A stretch of DNA of 64,000 nt from Dryocosmus kuriphilus (lineage: Eukaryota > Arthropoda > Insecta > Hymenoptera > Cynipidae): the NCBI GenBank assembly GCA_038277395.1, contig CM076189.1, positions 212,824,011-212,888,010 on the forward strand. Reading direction: 5' to 3'. This document shows positions 21,111 through 32,198 of this stretch, one piece after another. Position 1 is the stretch's first letter, and each line of letters opens with the position of its first letter. The notes under the pieces were generated by a model. It searched no databases. It saw only the letters and a program-made list of their open reading frames with translations, and was not told where the DNA came from. Made by a program: the position numbers and the translations under genes.

Positions 21111-21660
21111 CTAAACTATTAGGGATACAAAAAAAAATATAAGAAAGTAAAATTGTTCATCTCAATAAAATCTACAAATTTTGTCTTAACCGTTTTTTGA
21201 TAAAATGAACGGTTTTTGTTTTAATCAAGAAAACGCTGTTAAAATTAAAAACTCTGGTTTCCCGCCAAAATATTCAAGATACAAAAAAATGGTGAAAAAT
21301 AAAGTTGTTCAATTTGAAAACGTCTACAAATTTTGTTTTAACCATTTTTTGATAAAATGCATGGTTTTTGGTTTAATCGATAAAACGTTATTAAAAATCA
21401 AAATTTTCAAATTTCTCGCCAAACTATGCAAGATACGGAAAAAAATAATAATAACCAAAGTTGTTCGTCTCAAAAAGATCTACAAATTTGTTGGCTATCA
21501 TTTTTTTGAGCAGACGCGTAGTTTTTGAGTTATTCGTGAAATATGTTATGAAATATAAAGAAAACCACTTTTCAGCAAAACTATGCAAGATATGGGAAAA
21601 TATCAATAAGCAGAATTGTTCACCTTGGAAAGAGCTACAAAATTTATTTATAAGACTCAT
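21111..21660. repeat. ~157-bp AT-rich satellite, about four units
   Basis: It belongs to the same family as 17126-18345, with boxes at about 21110, 21265, 21420 and 21580. Confidence 0.8.
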
Positions 21661-21760
21661 CGTTTTACTTTTAAGAATCGAAATCCTCTATTGTGAAAAT
21701 TTGGAAAATCACTAAAAAACTTTACCAATCTACAATGTGTTTAAAAAAAAATGTAATTAT

Positions 21761-21978
21761 CGAGCGCGAAGCGCGAGTATCATGATGAGAATGTATTCCT
21801 TAAGGGCGATAGAGCCTTAAGTAAAATAATTTTTTTTGTAATTTTTAATTTAAAGGTTTATACGATCCATAAACACCGAGCGCGTAGCACGAGGTGAATA
21901 ATCTATTGAGCGCGAAGCGCGAGTGCCGTAAATAACGTATCGAGCGCGAAGTGCGAGTCAAATGTCGAGCGCGAAGCA
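21761..21978. repeat. Cluster of GAGCGCGAAGCGCGAG mirror repeats
   Basis: Five full or partial copies lie at 21761, 21877, 21908, 21941 and 21966 within about 220 bases. The 16-base core reads the same forwards and backwards (not complemented) and is also a direct repeat of AGCGCGA. Surrounding sequence is AT-rich, so the CpG-rich motif stands out. Confidence 0.85.
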
Positions 21979-21979
21979 A

Positions 21980-22462
21980 TATCTATCGATATTGGAATTC
22001 GAACAAGTCACCTTCGGCAGCAATGCACGTACGAAGGCGCTTTTCGAATTCCACGTTCGTGACTTTGAGAATCGTCTCCGCAGGAATTTCTCTAATGGTG
22101 TTCTGAATTCTGTTCTGTAGATCCTCCCGGTTCATTATACGTTCATCTCCGTACAGTTTTGATTTAACATATCCCCACAGAAAAAAGTCGAGGGGAGTTA
22201 AGTCTGGCGATCGCGGAGCCCATTCGACGAAGGGGCTGAATTTCCCAATCCAATGCGGGTTAAACATTTCGTTTAAAAAGTCACGCACAACACGTGCTGT
22301 GTGTGCTGGGGCTCCGTCCTGCTGCCAAATTATCTCCTTTAGCAACTGTAAGTTAATTTCTTAATGTAAAATTTTATTCTTACTTATAAAATAGACCATA
22401 ATAAACTATTTAACTTACTTCTTGTCTGACATCCAAAGCTTGTATCAATCCTTGGTCGATCT
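21980..22462 (-). repeat. Inner left arm of palindrome with mariner-type transposase fragment
   Basis: It is the reverse complement of 22743-23221. The minus strand encodes EIIWQQDGAPAHTA (second Asp), WAPRSPDLTPLDFFLWGYVK (third Asp) and a VTNVEFEKRLRT tail. This version keeps LDFFLWGYVK intact where the plus-strand copy has a stop. By my count 37 residues separate the two Asp residues, which suggests a DD37D-type mariner relative. The upstream part of the gene is missing on this side. Confidence 0.8.
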
Positions 22463-22742
22463 GTTTGAAATGGCCATGAATCTCGTGGAGAAAATGGAAC
22501 TCGAAGTAGACTTCGTTCAAAGGATTTTCTTCAGTGACGAGTGCACCTTCATACTGGATGGGACACCAAATTTGCAGCACGTGCGATTCTGGTCCAAGCA
22601 CAATCCATACTTCGTGGTGTCAACACATTTGCAGTATCCAGTTTCCTTAAATGTATGGTGCGGTATGCTGAAGGACCAAGTAATTGGACCCTTTTTCATC
22701 GAAGGAACTTTAACAGCGGATAGATACATGGAGTTGCTTATA
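22463..22742 (+). other. Single-copy loop of the palindrome
   Basis: This ~280-base segment is not repeated on the opposite arm. It encodes the first-Asp region of the mariner-type transposase (FFSDECTFILDG) up to the GPFFIEGTL strand. Confidence 0.75.
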
Positions 22743-23221
22743 GAGCAGATCGACCCAGGATTGATACAGGCTTTGGATGTCAGACAAGAAGTAAGTTAAA
22801 TAGTTTGTTATGGTCTATTTTATAAGTTAGAATACAATTTTACATTAAGAAATTAACTTTGCAGGAGGAGATAATTTGGCAGCAAGACGAAGCCCCAGCA
22901 CACACAGCACGTATTGTGCGTGATCTTTTAAACGAAATGTTTAACCGGCATTGGATTGGGAAATTCAGCCCCTTCGTCGAATGGGCTCCGCGATCGCCAG
23001 ACTTAACTCCCCTCGACGTTCTTCTGTAGGGATACGTAAAATCAAAACTATACGGGGATGAACGGATACTGGACCGGAAAAATCTACAAAATCGAATTGA
23101 GAACACCATTAAAGAAATTCCGGCGCAGAGGGTTCTTAAAGTCACGAATGTGGAATTCGAAAAGCGCCTTCGTACGTGCATTGCTGCCGAAGGTAACTTG
23201 TTCGAATTTCAATATCGATAG
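22476..23221 (+). pseudogene. Mariner-type (Tc1/mariner superfamily) transposase, 3' part
   Basis: Blocks in order: FFSDECTFILDG with the first catalytic Asp (~22527), SLNVWCGMLKDQVIGPFFIEG (~22645-22710), then a 71-base gap with GT..AG ends (about 22793-22864), EIIWQQDEAPAHTA (second Asp) and WAPRSPDLTPLD (third Asp), then a stop TAG at 23027 where the inverted copy reads tryptophan. The intron-like gap is also present in the inverted copy. The N-terminal DNA-binding region is absent. Without that region and with the stop, no active enzyme is expected. Confidence 0.85.
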
Positions 23222-25199
23222 CTTAACTGGAATGTTAAATTAAAAATTGATAAATTAAATAAGAAATAAAATGAAAGTTAAATTGCAAAAATGAAAACTT
23301 AATCTAGTTTTTAATTTTAAATGCATAAAGAATTTATTTTTACTTAGAAAGCCGAAAGCGATTTTTACAATGCAGATGTGTGAACAAAGAGAACCCTGTG
23401 ACTCGCTGGAAGCATGTTTTGTTGCAGACCTTCCGTGTAAAGACACCAAATGCATCACAGAAAAATTGTCAGCGACACCTATAAGAATTTATTTTAAATT
23501 TATTTTTACACAAATAGATGCATTTCAAAAAAAAAATACTTGCTATTTTCGAATACTCACGAATATGAATTGCTTTTTTTACCAAAACAGCATTATTCTT
23601 ATCACTCCAGAATAATTGCTTGGATCCACGTTGTGTCCAAAATACAAATCCTCCAAGAATTGATAGGCTTACGGGTTTGGTGAGTCCAGTGCGAAAAAGC
23701 TTTTGATCATCATCTGAAATTTGATTATTTTATTTAACATTGATCTCAATTCTATTGCAATCAGAAATATAATTTTTTTTTAAAAGTTGCCCTCTTAAAA
23801 TTCAAGATTCAAGAACTACTAATTTATCATTTTTTACATTTCTAGTCTTCAATTTACAATGTTACGCCTCGACTATTTCTATAAATTTTTTAAATTTTGT
23901 GTATAGAAACCATTTTGGGAAATGTTGTCGATTCGTCCAGTGCCTTCATCGGCCCAATATAATCTCTCTTTTTCAAAATCGTAAGCGAGAAATATCCTGG
24001 GTCCAATTACTTTATCCTTTATGACGAAAGCTTCCAATTTGGACAATCCGGCCATATCTATTTTTGTAATATGGTATTCTTTATTCTTCAGTTGAAACAC
24101 AACGTACATTATTCTGAAATTTACAAAATTTGTAAATAATCTGAAATGTTTTTTAAAAAAATAAAGAAAAGTGGAATTTAATAAATTCCGAAAAATAAGT
24201 TCTGAAATGGAATATCTAATTTCATTCCCATCCTCATACTGAAGACTTCGATAGAATTAAATTCTGTGTTGGACCAATACAGATTGTTTCCAACATAGTC
24301 GAAATCCATTCCTCCCATGTACATACTGATTTTGGATAAAAAGGATGTGATTCACATCTCCAGTGTGAGGATTAAAACTAAACAAAGAATCCGTTAGCTG
24401 ATCGGCTCCAAAGACAGTGTCTGAAATACAAAACAAATATTTTAATTGCATTTTGAACTACATTTCCCGGCTTTACCCCAGTTTTAAAACAAATTTTGGT
24501 TTAAAATTTGTTAAATTTATGGAAGTGAATGTTATTAATTGAAATGTATTTAACTTTGAAGGCCTTGATTTCCAAATTATACAGTTTTGAGAAAAATTAC
24601 ATTTAAACCAAACAATTTGGTATATTTTAAATTAAAAGTATTGAATTTTAAATTCTTTCAAAAGTGAAAGTGCATGACTATTTGGCTGCTTGAAATAACT
24701 CACAATTTTACGTTTTCAAACTATAAACGTTCCAAATTAAATAACTAAAAATTTCAAGATCAACAAATTAAACTTTTTACGTTCAAGTCTTGAAAATTAC
24801 ACTATTTTTTCCATAATAAAGTACCAGAAATAGAATATTTACTTACATAAACTGCAATCCGTCCAACGATATCACTCAATGTTTACACTCAAAATGTGTC
24901 AAGTGTTCAAAATATAACCTCACAAAACGATAAAATGTACTTCATATCACAAAAATAATCGAGATAGACTTCCATTTTTTAACTAAACTACATTTTCGTA
25001 TTTTCGCACAATTTTAAAGGTTTTTATTATCATGTTATTCTTATATTGTACTGGTTTAACAATAAACTAAAGTACATACGAGGTTATCAATTTTGTAAAC
25101 ACCTCAGTTGATGACGGACTCTGATGGTTATCTGTGGTTATCCTATGACGACACCCATGTATCAAGTCTTCATCAAACCGTCCAATGAAATGCGACATC
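22743..25199 (-). repeat. Right arm of large inverted repeat (contiguous)
   Basis: This arm is uninterrupted. Its inner part (22743-23221) pairs with 21980-22462 and its outer part (23093-25199) with 14584-16680. The left arm is therefore the one that was split by later insertion. Confidence 0.85.
23475..24424 (-). pseudogene. LDL-receptor-class YWTD beta-propeller exons, copy 2
   Basis: It has the same exon blocks as 15362-16330 on the opposite strand: TVFGADQLTDSLFSFNPHTG (24420-24250), LYWADEGTGRIDNI (about 23960-23920) and the FWTQRGSKQLFWSD block (about 23640-23590). It differs from copy 1 by a few substitutions (NPHTG for NPYTG, MAGLSKLEAF for MVGLSKSEAF) and shares the reading-frame break, so the fragment was already defective when duplicated. 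Confidence 0.65.
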
Positions 25200-25299
25200 C
25201 ACTAATTTTTATGAAAAATTCATATTTTTTAAATCTTATTTTAACATCTAAACTAAAAAAATTTTCAATGAAAAAGTACTTCACAAAATTACGTGCACA

Positions 25300-26219
25300 T
25301 TACTCCTCACTATTATCCACTTTTTTCTTTCTCCTCATCACGTTCTTCGTCTTTCTTGTTATCTTCATATTTCTTCTCTTTCGACCTGCAGCATCAATAT
25401 TCTTCTCTCCATCCTCTTCCTGCTTTTCTTCATGTCCTGACTGATTATCATCTTCATCTCCTGATTGGTTTTCATCTTTATCTTCATCATCTGTTACCGG
25501 GTATTCTAATTTTTTAAACCAATATCCTGCACCATTGGTAATTAGTTTTGTCACTATGTCATTTATTTCCAGGAAGATTGAATCCACCTCTTGTTCCACA
25601 ATGATGCCTTGATCAGGTCGAAATCCAAATTCCTTCATTGCCGCTACCAAAAAACATATTGCTCTTAACTCATGTAAGTCCTCAACCAACCATTCTGTGG
25701 GCACTCGCATGTCATTCAAACAATATAAATATTCATCAAGGTTGTTCTGAAACAGAAAAATAAAAACTTATAAATTATTTTAAAATAAAAAAATTTTCAA
25801 TTAAAAGTTTGATTAAAGACAAAAAAATATTAGTGGTAAAAGACTTTAAATACAAATGTGATTTTAAATTATAACTTTATTCTAAAATATCATTGAAAAA
25901 AATGAACAATGGTTTCAATTAAAATTTAATTTAATTTAATTAAAACATTTTTTAAATGAGTCACCAAAGTTTCATCATCATCTGTGAAATTCAATTTCTT
26001 GAACCAATATGCCTCATGACAGGTGATAAGTTGTGTTGCTACATTCTTAAATCGAACCATTACATAGTCCTTCCGTGAAATGATTCCATCAGAAATCATG
26101 TGTTCTTTCGCAGCAATTGCAATTAGTAAAACTTTTTTTAATTCGGTTATTGTTACATCCCCCAGCATCCAATCCACTGGGGCTCTGATGTCGGTCTTGA
26201 GATAAGAGTATCCTGCCAT
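25300..26219 (-). CDS. Two-exon gene, duplicated ~80-residue domain, acidic/basic tail; family unknown
   Basis: Exon 1 is 26219-25965 (starts MAGYSYLKTDIRAPVDW), the donor is GTGACT, and exon 2 is 25746-25300, entered after 'ttttctgtttcag'. Both junctions are phase 0, giving about 233 residues. Each exon encodes a version of the same domain: (D/N)(I/M)R.P..W ... (I/V)..QLIT...YWFKKL ending in an Asp-rich stretch. Exon 2 adds a Glu/Asp-rich and then Lys/Arg-rich tail (residues ~170-230). An acceptor just upstream of the ATG (gtttcag at about 26238) implies an earlier non-coding exon, cut off by Gypsy element E2 at 26273. No family was recognised; a nuclear protein is a guess from the tail. Confidence 0.55.
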
Positions 26220-26272
26220 CTTTGGTGTAGTTTACGATCTGAAACAAATTTTAAAAAATCAAAATTTAAATT

Positions 26273-26693
26273 TGTGGGAATGTAATTTTTGAGAGCCAGC
26301 GATGCCGATGTTTGCCAGATGACTTCCTAGAACTCGGACCCCAACAGCAGGTCTCCTTGAAACTGCTCGTAAAAGTGGAAAGCGCAGTCTTGACGTTTTC
26401 GAAGCTCTCCGCATTTTTGGAAAGCTGTGGGACCAGGGGAGGAACGGGGTCTCTCCTCTTGAGTCCTGAGACGTGCCCTTTGCAAGAGTCGGGTGGGCAG
26501 TGGTTTTCGGGCTGCAAACGGTGGCAGATCAGAAAATAATATTCCACTATTTCGCTAGAGATTGTACGTGACAATTTCATCTCTAAATAACCTGTTTTTT
26601 TGTATGCCTATACTTCCAAATATAATAAACTTGTAACTATTCTTAATTACGGTTGTGAATTTCTTTAATTATCTTTAAATCCCTCTTACCACA
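26273..26693 (+). repeat. E2 5' LTR
   Basis: It is a near-identical direct repeat of 31620-32043, differing by a handful of substitutions and small indels. The few differences suggest a fairly recent insertion. Confidence 0.93.
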
Positions 26694-26814
26694 AATCAGA
26701 AGTGGGATATACTTCCGCTCAAATATTGCGAGTGTGTGTGTGCTGGCAAAAGAAAAAGGATATTGTGTTCCAAAATCTGAACTGTGACGTTGTGTAGTGC
26801 TAATCCCATAAATA

Positions 26815-27882
26815 TGGAACGAAAAAAAGTCGGAGTGACGGTAGTGATCGAGGTCATCATGAAAGAGGAAGAAAGCGTGACCGGACACCATCAAGTGATC
26901 GGCATCGCTCAAAAAGGCACAGGTCAAGGAGGGAATCCTCTGTGCGAAGTTACAGACCGGTCTCTCCAGACAGGAATTCGTCGCCACGTACAACTTCAAG
27001 CCGTGAATCCGACTTCGCCAAACACACGGGTGCATTGACTAGCATCGCTAAGCTAAGTACAAGGAAATCAGGTAACAATTTCATTAATGAAAAGTTTGTG
27101 CCTGAGTATGACCCAGTCGAAAGGAGCCTTTCCGCGTCGGAATGGCTCGAAAAGATAAACACTCTCGATTCTTTATACGACTGGAATAAAAGAACCAAGC
27201 TTTATCTGGCTGTATGTAGGCTCCGGGGCAACGCCATGTTGTGGTATAGTGAATTACATGATTCACAGCTGTCCTGGCCAGCATTATCTTACGCCATCGC
27301 GAAACAGTTTCCGGGGCAAGAAAATTTGGTAGGTTACTCGAAGAAGCAGTTTTGTATAAAAGTAATTAGAGTCAAGACTTGCAGGCGTATTGTTTCAAAA
27401 AGTTGGGAAAATTAAATAAGTTAAAACTAGAATTATCAGAAGATAGGTTAGTAGACTACGTGGTGCATGGAATACGTGACGAAGGCATACGCACGACGAT
27501 ACTGGCAGCTCAGTGTAAAACCTTACATGAGCTTAATACGTGCCTTAGCATTTTTCACAAACCTGTCGGCAATGAAAGTGAAGTCAGAAAAAGCCGACCG
27601 GGAGAGGGTTCATCAGGGAAATCAAATAGTCGATCCGGAAGAGATAAGGGAACTTGCTATAATTGCAATCGATTAGGTCATGTTAGCCGCGATTGTCCAG
27701 GATCAAAAACAAAATCCTCTGAAAGTAATAAAAACCCTAAAGCCGGTATGGCTAGCTTTTCAAATTCGACCAAAGATGGAAACACAGGGTTAAAGTGCAA
27801 TTATTGTCATAGACCTAATCACTCGGAGGACCACTGCTATAAAAGAAAAAGAGATCAGGTCGAAAAGGGGCGGCATGACTAG
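26815..27882 (+). pseudogene. gag: E2 gag with two zinc knuckles, frameshifted
   Basis: Arg/Ser-rich N-terminal sequence (from ATG at 26815 or 26942) is followed by a capsid-like part with EWLEKINTLDSLYDW and LRGNAMLWYSEL (27140-27245). A frameshift near 27350 moves the reading frame to 27379-27882. There the nucleocapsid has CYNCNRLGHVSRDC (27655-27696) and CNYCHRPNHSEDHC (27798-27839), both C-x2-C-x4-H-x4-C. The product would package the element RNA. Confidence 0.8.
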
Positions 27883-27887
27883 GTGGG

Positions 27888-30800
27888 GTGTTTCCAGAGG
27901 TATGTCAGGTCGAGGAAAGTAAACTTAAGAACCCTCCGAAGATAGATTTCGGTAGTACCTGTTCAATAGTTAGAGATCAGGTAGCGAGGAAATTAGGGTT
28001 AAAGCTAGAACCAACTAGAGAGACCCTCGGAGCATTCAATTACGCACTGACCACACCTCTCGCTCGCACGTCGTTTTGCTTTTCTATTGACGAGATACCG
28101 ATCAAAATTGAAGCTTACGTTGTCCCCGACGACCAGTTATCGCGGGAAATTCTTATCGGCCGTGATGTTTTTAAAAATCCGCAAGTAACGGGGGTACCGA
28201 ACGAGTCAGAAACTAAATTTATCAAAGGGGATGCTATTATCAAACCTTCGGAAATTCTTGAAGTAAACATGATTGAGACTTACAAGAAGCCCATCGTCGC
28301 GGGTGACGTTCAGTGTCCTGGGGTTGACCCTAAAGTCGTTACTGAATTGATTTCTCTTTTAAACAAGTATCGCACTACCGTAGCGTTAAGCATGCAGGAG
28401 TTAGGGAAGGTCAATAATTCGACGACGAAAATCGAGCTCACTGATAATGAGCCAGTTCATTATCGTCCAAGAAAGTTATCTTACGCTGAGCGAGCTGAAG
28501 TTAAAGAAATTGTGAAAGAACTGGAAGCAGCTGGCATAATTCGCGAAAGTAATTCTGCTTACGCCAGTCCAATCACCCTGACAACAAAGAAAAACGGCGA
28601 ACCACGGATGTGCGTAGATTATCGTGCGATTAACCAGAAGACAAAGACCGATCCTCATCCACTACCCTATATCGAGGATCACATTGATCAGTTGGGGGAA
28701 AGAGGTATTTTACCTCATTAGACTTAAAGGCAGGGTTTCATCAAATTCCCATAGATAATGACTCCGTTCATATTATTGCGTTTGTGACTCCCGACTACCA
28801 TTGCGAATATTTGAGAATTCCTTTTGGTTTGAAAAACGCGCCTGCTGTATTTCAAAGAGCAATAAATCGAGCTCTCGGAGAATTGCGGTTCAGTGTGGCA
28901 TTAGTCTATATCGATGATATTCTGATACCCGCCTCGACCATCGAAGAGGCTTTCCAAAACTTAAAACTGGTCCTACAAGCTTTAAGAAGACATAATTTCA
29001 CCTTAAACTTAGACAAATGTAAATTCTTTCAAACAAAGATCGATTATTTAGGCAGGGAGATATCCGAAGAGGGAGTACGATCAGGGGCTCATAAAATCCA
29101 GGCCGTAGAGCTGGCTCCCGAACCAACCAATGTGAAGCAAGTTAGATCATTCCTGGGACTTGCTAATTACTTCCGAAAATTTGTAAAAAATTACGCGAAA
29201 CTAGTCGCGCCGCTTACAGGTTTGTTGCGCAAAAGTTGTCCCTGGGTCTGGGGACCAGAGCAGAAAAATGCAATGCTCGAGATAAAACGAATTCTCGTAA
29301 CTAGGTTAGTTTTAGCTATCTTTGACCCAACTCTTAAAACCGAACTCCACACTGACGCCAGTTCCGTCGGGCTTGGTGCTATGCTCATACAGAGGAAGAA
29401 TAAGTTGGAGTATGTGGTCTCCTATTACAGTAGGAAAACGACAGCTACCGAACAAAAGTACCACTCATACGACCTAGAGACCCTTGCGGTTCACAAGGCC
29501 CTTAAGGCATTTCGAGTTTATTTATTAGGTATTGAGTTTATTATTGTCACTGATTGCACCGCTGTCCGAGCTACGGCTACAAAGAGGGACATTCAACCAA
29601 GGGTCGCTAGGTAGTGGGTCTATATGCAAGACTTCCACTTCAATATTGTCTACAGGCCTGGAGCTCAAGGGACTCACGTCAATTACTTGAGTCGTAACCC
29701 TGTCGAATGCTTGCATATAGACATTACTGACGGTGAGTGGATAAGAGCCGCACAGATTCAGAACCCTGATATCGAGATAATAATGAAAATTTTACAGAAG
29801 GGTAATGTTCAATCTGATACAAAACAATATTTTGACGTATATGATTTGAAAGGAGGCGTAGTTTTTAGATGCACGGAGGATGTAAATAAGTGGGTGGTTC
29901 CGCCTAATTCGCGATTTAACATCGTAAAAAAATGCCATGATGAACAAGGTCATTTTGGGGTGGATAAAACTCTAGAAAAGATCAAAGAGAATTAATTGTT
30001 CCAAGGAATACGAAAATTCGTGACTAAATACGTTAAATCATGTTTATGCTGTTTATACTACAAGTCCACAACTGGTCGTAAACCGGGCCTCATGCATCCT
30101 ATAGAGAAGGTCGCCATATCGTTCCATACTATTCACAGCGACCATGTGGGGCCATTCATCAAGAGTAAGCACAAAAATACTCAGCTATTTAACATCGTGG
30201 ACGGCTTCACCAAGTTTTGCATTCTCGAACCAGTAAGGAATACAAAAACAAAGTGGGTACTGAAAGCTTTGGAGCAGGTGTTCGCGCTCTTTGGGGTTCC
30301 ATCGAGAATAATCAGTGATAGAGGCACCTGTTTCACGTCTTCCAGATTTTCAGAATTTTGTCGAGAATATGGGATTAAGCATATTCTAAACGCCGTCGCT
30401 ACACCAAGGGCGAACGGACAAGTGGAAAGGATCAACGGCACCGTAGTGAATGCAATCTCAACTTCTAGCTCGGGAGCAGAGGAAAATGATTGGGACCTAT
30501 ATGTGAAGAAAGTACAAAGCGGCATCAATAGCACGACAAATAGAACCACTGAAAAGTGTCCAGCGCAGTTATTATACGGGTTTAGACCGAAGGGATCAGC
30601 CGATGCAGCACTCCTGTCAGCAATACAGGATTCCCTTGATGCAGTAGATCTGTCTGAACTCAGGCGAACAGCGAAGCGTACTATCGACGTCGAGCAAAAG
30701 CAACAAAAGGCCCAATTCGATTCGAAGAAATTCAGGCCGCCGAAGTACGCTGTGAATGACATCGCCATAGTGACAGCGGAAGCACCATCAACGGGGGCGA

Positions 30801-30970
30801 GCAAAAAGTTGGCAGCAAAATCAAAGGGTCCTTACAGGATCACAACTGTGCTGCCAAATGATCGATATGAGGTTGAGGACTTGCGACAATTGCTGAAAGG
30901 ACGAGGAAAAAAGAGCGTCGTAGCTGCCGACAGTATGCGAAGGTGGATTACTTTCGATCCCATGGATTAA
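27888..30970 (+). pseudogene. pol: E2 pol (protease, RT, RNase H, integrase)
   Basis: Protease region: KIDFGSTCSIV at about 27940, where the usual D-T/S-G is D-F-G. RT: MCVDYRAINQKT (28608), a frameshift near 28700, then YIDDILIPAS (28910) intact. RNase H: HTDASSVGLGAML (29347). A TAG at 29612 and a TAA at 29993 interrupt the same frame before the integrase. Integrase: HHCC zinc site (HDEQGHFG ... CLCC), then the triad in IHSDHVGPF, IISDRGTCF and PRANGQVERIN, and a C-terminal SH3-like stretch to 30970. Two nonsense codons, one frameshift and the altered protease make this copy non-autonomous. Confidence 0.92.
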
Positions 30971-31020
30971 GTCAGAATCAGGTAAAGTCAAAGATATTAA
31001 TTGTGCACCCTGGTAATGGG

Positions 31021-31385
31021 TGGTCAGGTCATATAACCTAGGCACCTGCAGGACTATTTCACTGCAGGGTAAAGTCCTAGCTGTCAGGTCATATAACCTA
31101 GGCACCTGCAGGACTGTTTCACTGCAGGGTAAAGTCCTAGCTGACTTGGAATATTACCTTCGGGTTGTGAGACGCAAATTTGGCACTCGTGAACATATGT
31201 TTCACGGGGTAAGGTCCTAATGGTCCCCGGTGGACTGAGTCAGGCACTTGTGAAAGTTGACTCCTTGGAAGAGGTATCTCACAGGGTAAAGTCCCGACAG
31301 GTTTACATGCACTGAGCTAGGCACCTGTGGCAGTCAATTCCTAATAAGAATGTTTCACGGGGTAATGTCCTAGCAGGTCTAGTCA
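31021..31385. repeat. E2 3' minisatellite (~61 bp period)
   Basis: Two nearly perfect 61-base units (31023-31083 and 31084-31144) share 'aggcacctgcaggact' and 'cagggtaaagtcctagct'. Three or four decayed copies follow (about 31190, 31280 and 31360). The array lies between the end of pol and the 3' LTR. Confidence 0.8.
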
Positions 31386-31619
31386 AAACTCCCTAAACCC
31401 TTTCCTTTGCCACTAACTAGATACTCGCCTCGATCAGCCTGGCTTCTATGAGAGTGCCACCTCATTAAAGGAGACAGCACTGATTGAGAAGATTATCTAT
31501 TCCGATGACATGACCAAAAGAAGTCAGAGAATTAATACCAAAAAAATTTCTAAATTACAGGTAGGTGAGAGGACGAGATCAGAGAGTCGAGGACGACTCA
31601 GGTGGTCAGGAAGGCCGAT

Positions 31620-32043
31620 TGTGGGAATGTAATTTTTGAGAGCCAGCGATGCCGATGTTTACCAGATGACTTCCTAGAACTCGGACCACTACAGCAGGTC
31701 TCCTTGAAACTGCTCGTAAAAGTGGAAGACGCAGTCTTGACGTTTTCGAAGCTCTCCGCATTTTTAGAAAGCTGTTGGACCAGGGGAGGAACGGGGTCTC
31801 TCCTCTTGACTCCTGAGACGTGCCCTTTTGCAAGGGTCGGGTGGGCAGTGGTTTTCGGGCTGCAAACGGTGGCAGATCAGAAAATAATATTCCACTATTT
31901 CGCTAGAGATTGTACGTGACAATTTCATCTCTAAATAACCTGTTTTTTTTTGTATGCCTATACTTCCAAATATAATAAACTTGTAACTATTCTTAATTAC
32001 GGTTGTGAATTTCTTTAATTATCTTTAAATCCCTCTTACCACA
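31620..32043 (+). repeat. E2 3' LTR
   Basis: See the 5' copy. It is preceded by the purine-rich 'caggaaggccgat'. Confidence 0.93.
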
Positions 32044-32198
32044 CATTTCTTATAATCGTCAAAAGTAATTGTTTTTAATGTGGATTCTTTTACTCCTTTA
32101 GAACGCTTTTTCTCTTTATTTTCACCTAAAGTTTTTTATGTGCACAGTTTTGATCGTAATCGGATAAATTCAGTCATTATTTTTCCACTATTTTCATC
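32044..32198 (-). pseudogene. polB: Sliver of Polinton DNA polymerase B C-terminus
   Basis: The minus strand reads MTEFIRLRSKLCT, a stop, then KTLGENKEKKRSKGVKES and TITFDDYKKC. The pattern (LRSK..., Lys-rich KGVK.S, ITFDDYK.C) is what I expect near the C-terminus of Maverick/Polinton polymerases. It is bounded by an E2 LTR on one side and an E3 LTR on the other, so only ~155 bases survive. Identification is by eye and moderately secure. Confidence 0.55.

Larger units (their letters stand above)
26273..32043 (+). mobile_element. Ty3/Gypsy LTR retrotransposon E2, both LTRs present
   Basis: Terminal repeats of 421 and 424 bases start TGTGGGAATG and end TTACCACA. gag and pol lie between in the plus orientation. 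After the 5' LTR comes 'aatcagaagtgggat', which resembles primer-binding regions of several Gypsy lineages. No matching target-site duplication is visible (aaatt to the left, cattt to the right), and the two flanks look unrelated, so one boundary may have recombined. Confidence 0.93.

Noticed and set aside
22422..22475. N-terminus MSDIQSLYQSLVDLFEMA of the mariner-type transposase
   Set aside because: It is the inverted copy of the intron and exon end read on the wrong strand; homology starts after it.
14584..25199. Palindrome as an assembly artefact
   Set aside because: The arms differ by many scattered substitutions and indels and have different insertions, which an echo of one sequence would not show; read-level proof is still lacking.
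30181..30804. 207-residue minus-strand frame opposite E2 integrase
   Set aside because: It is a shadow of the integrase frame; the plus strand has the D-D-E motifs.
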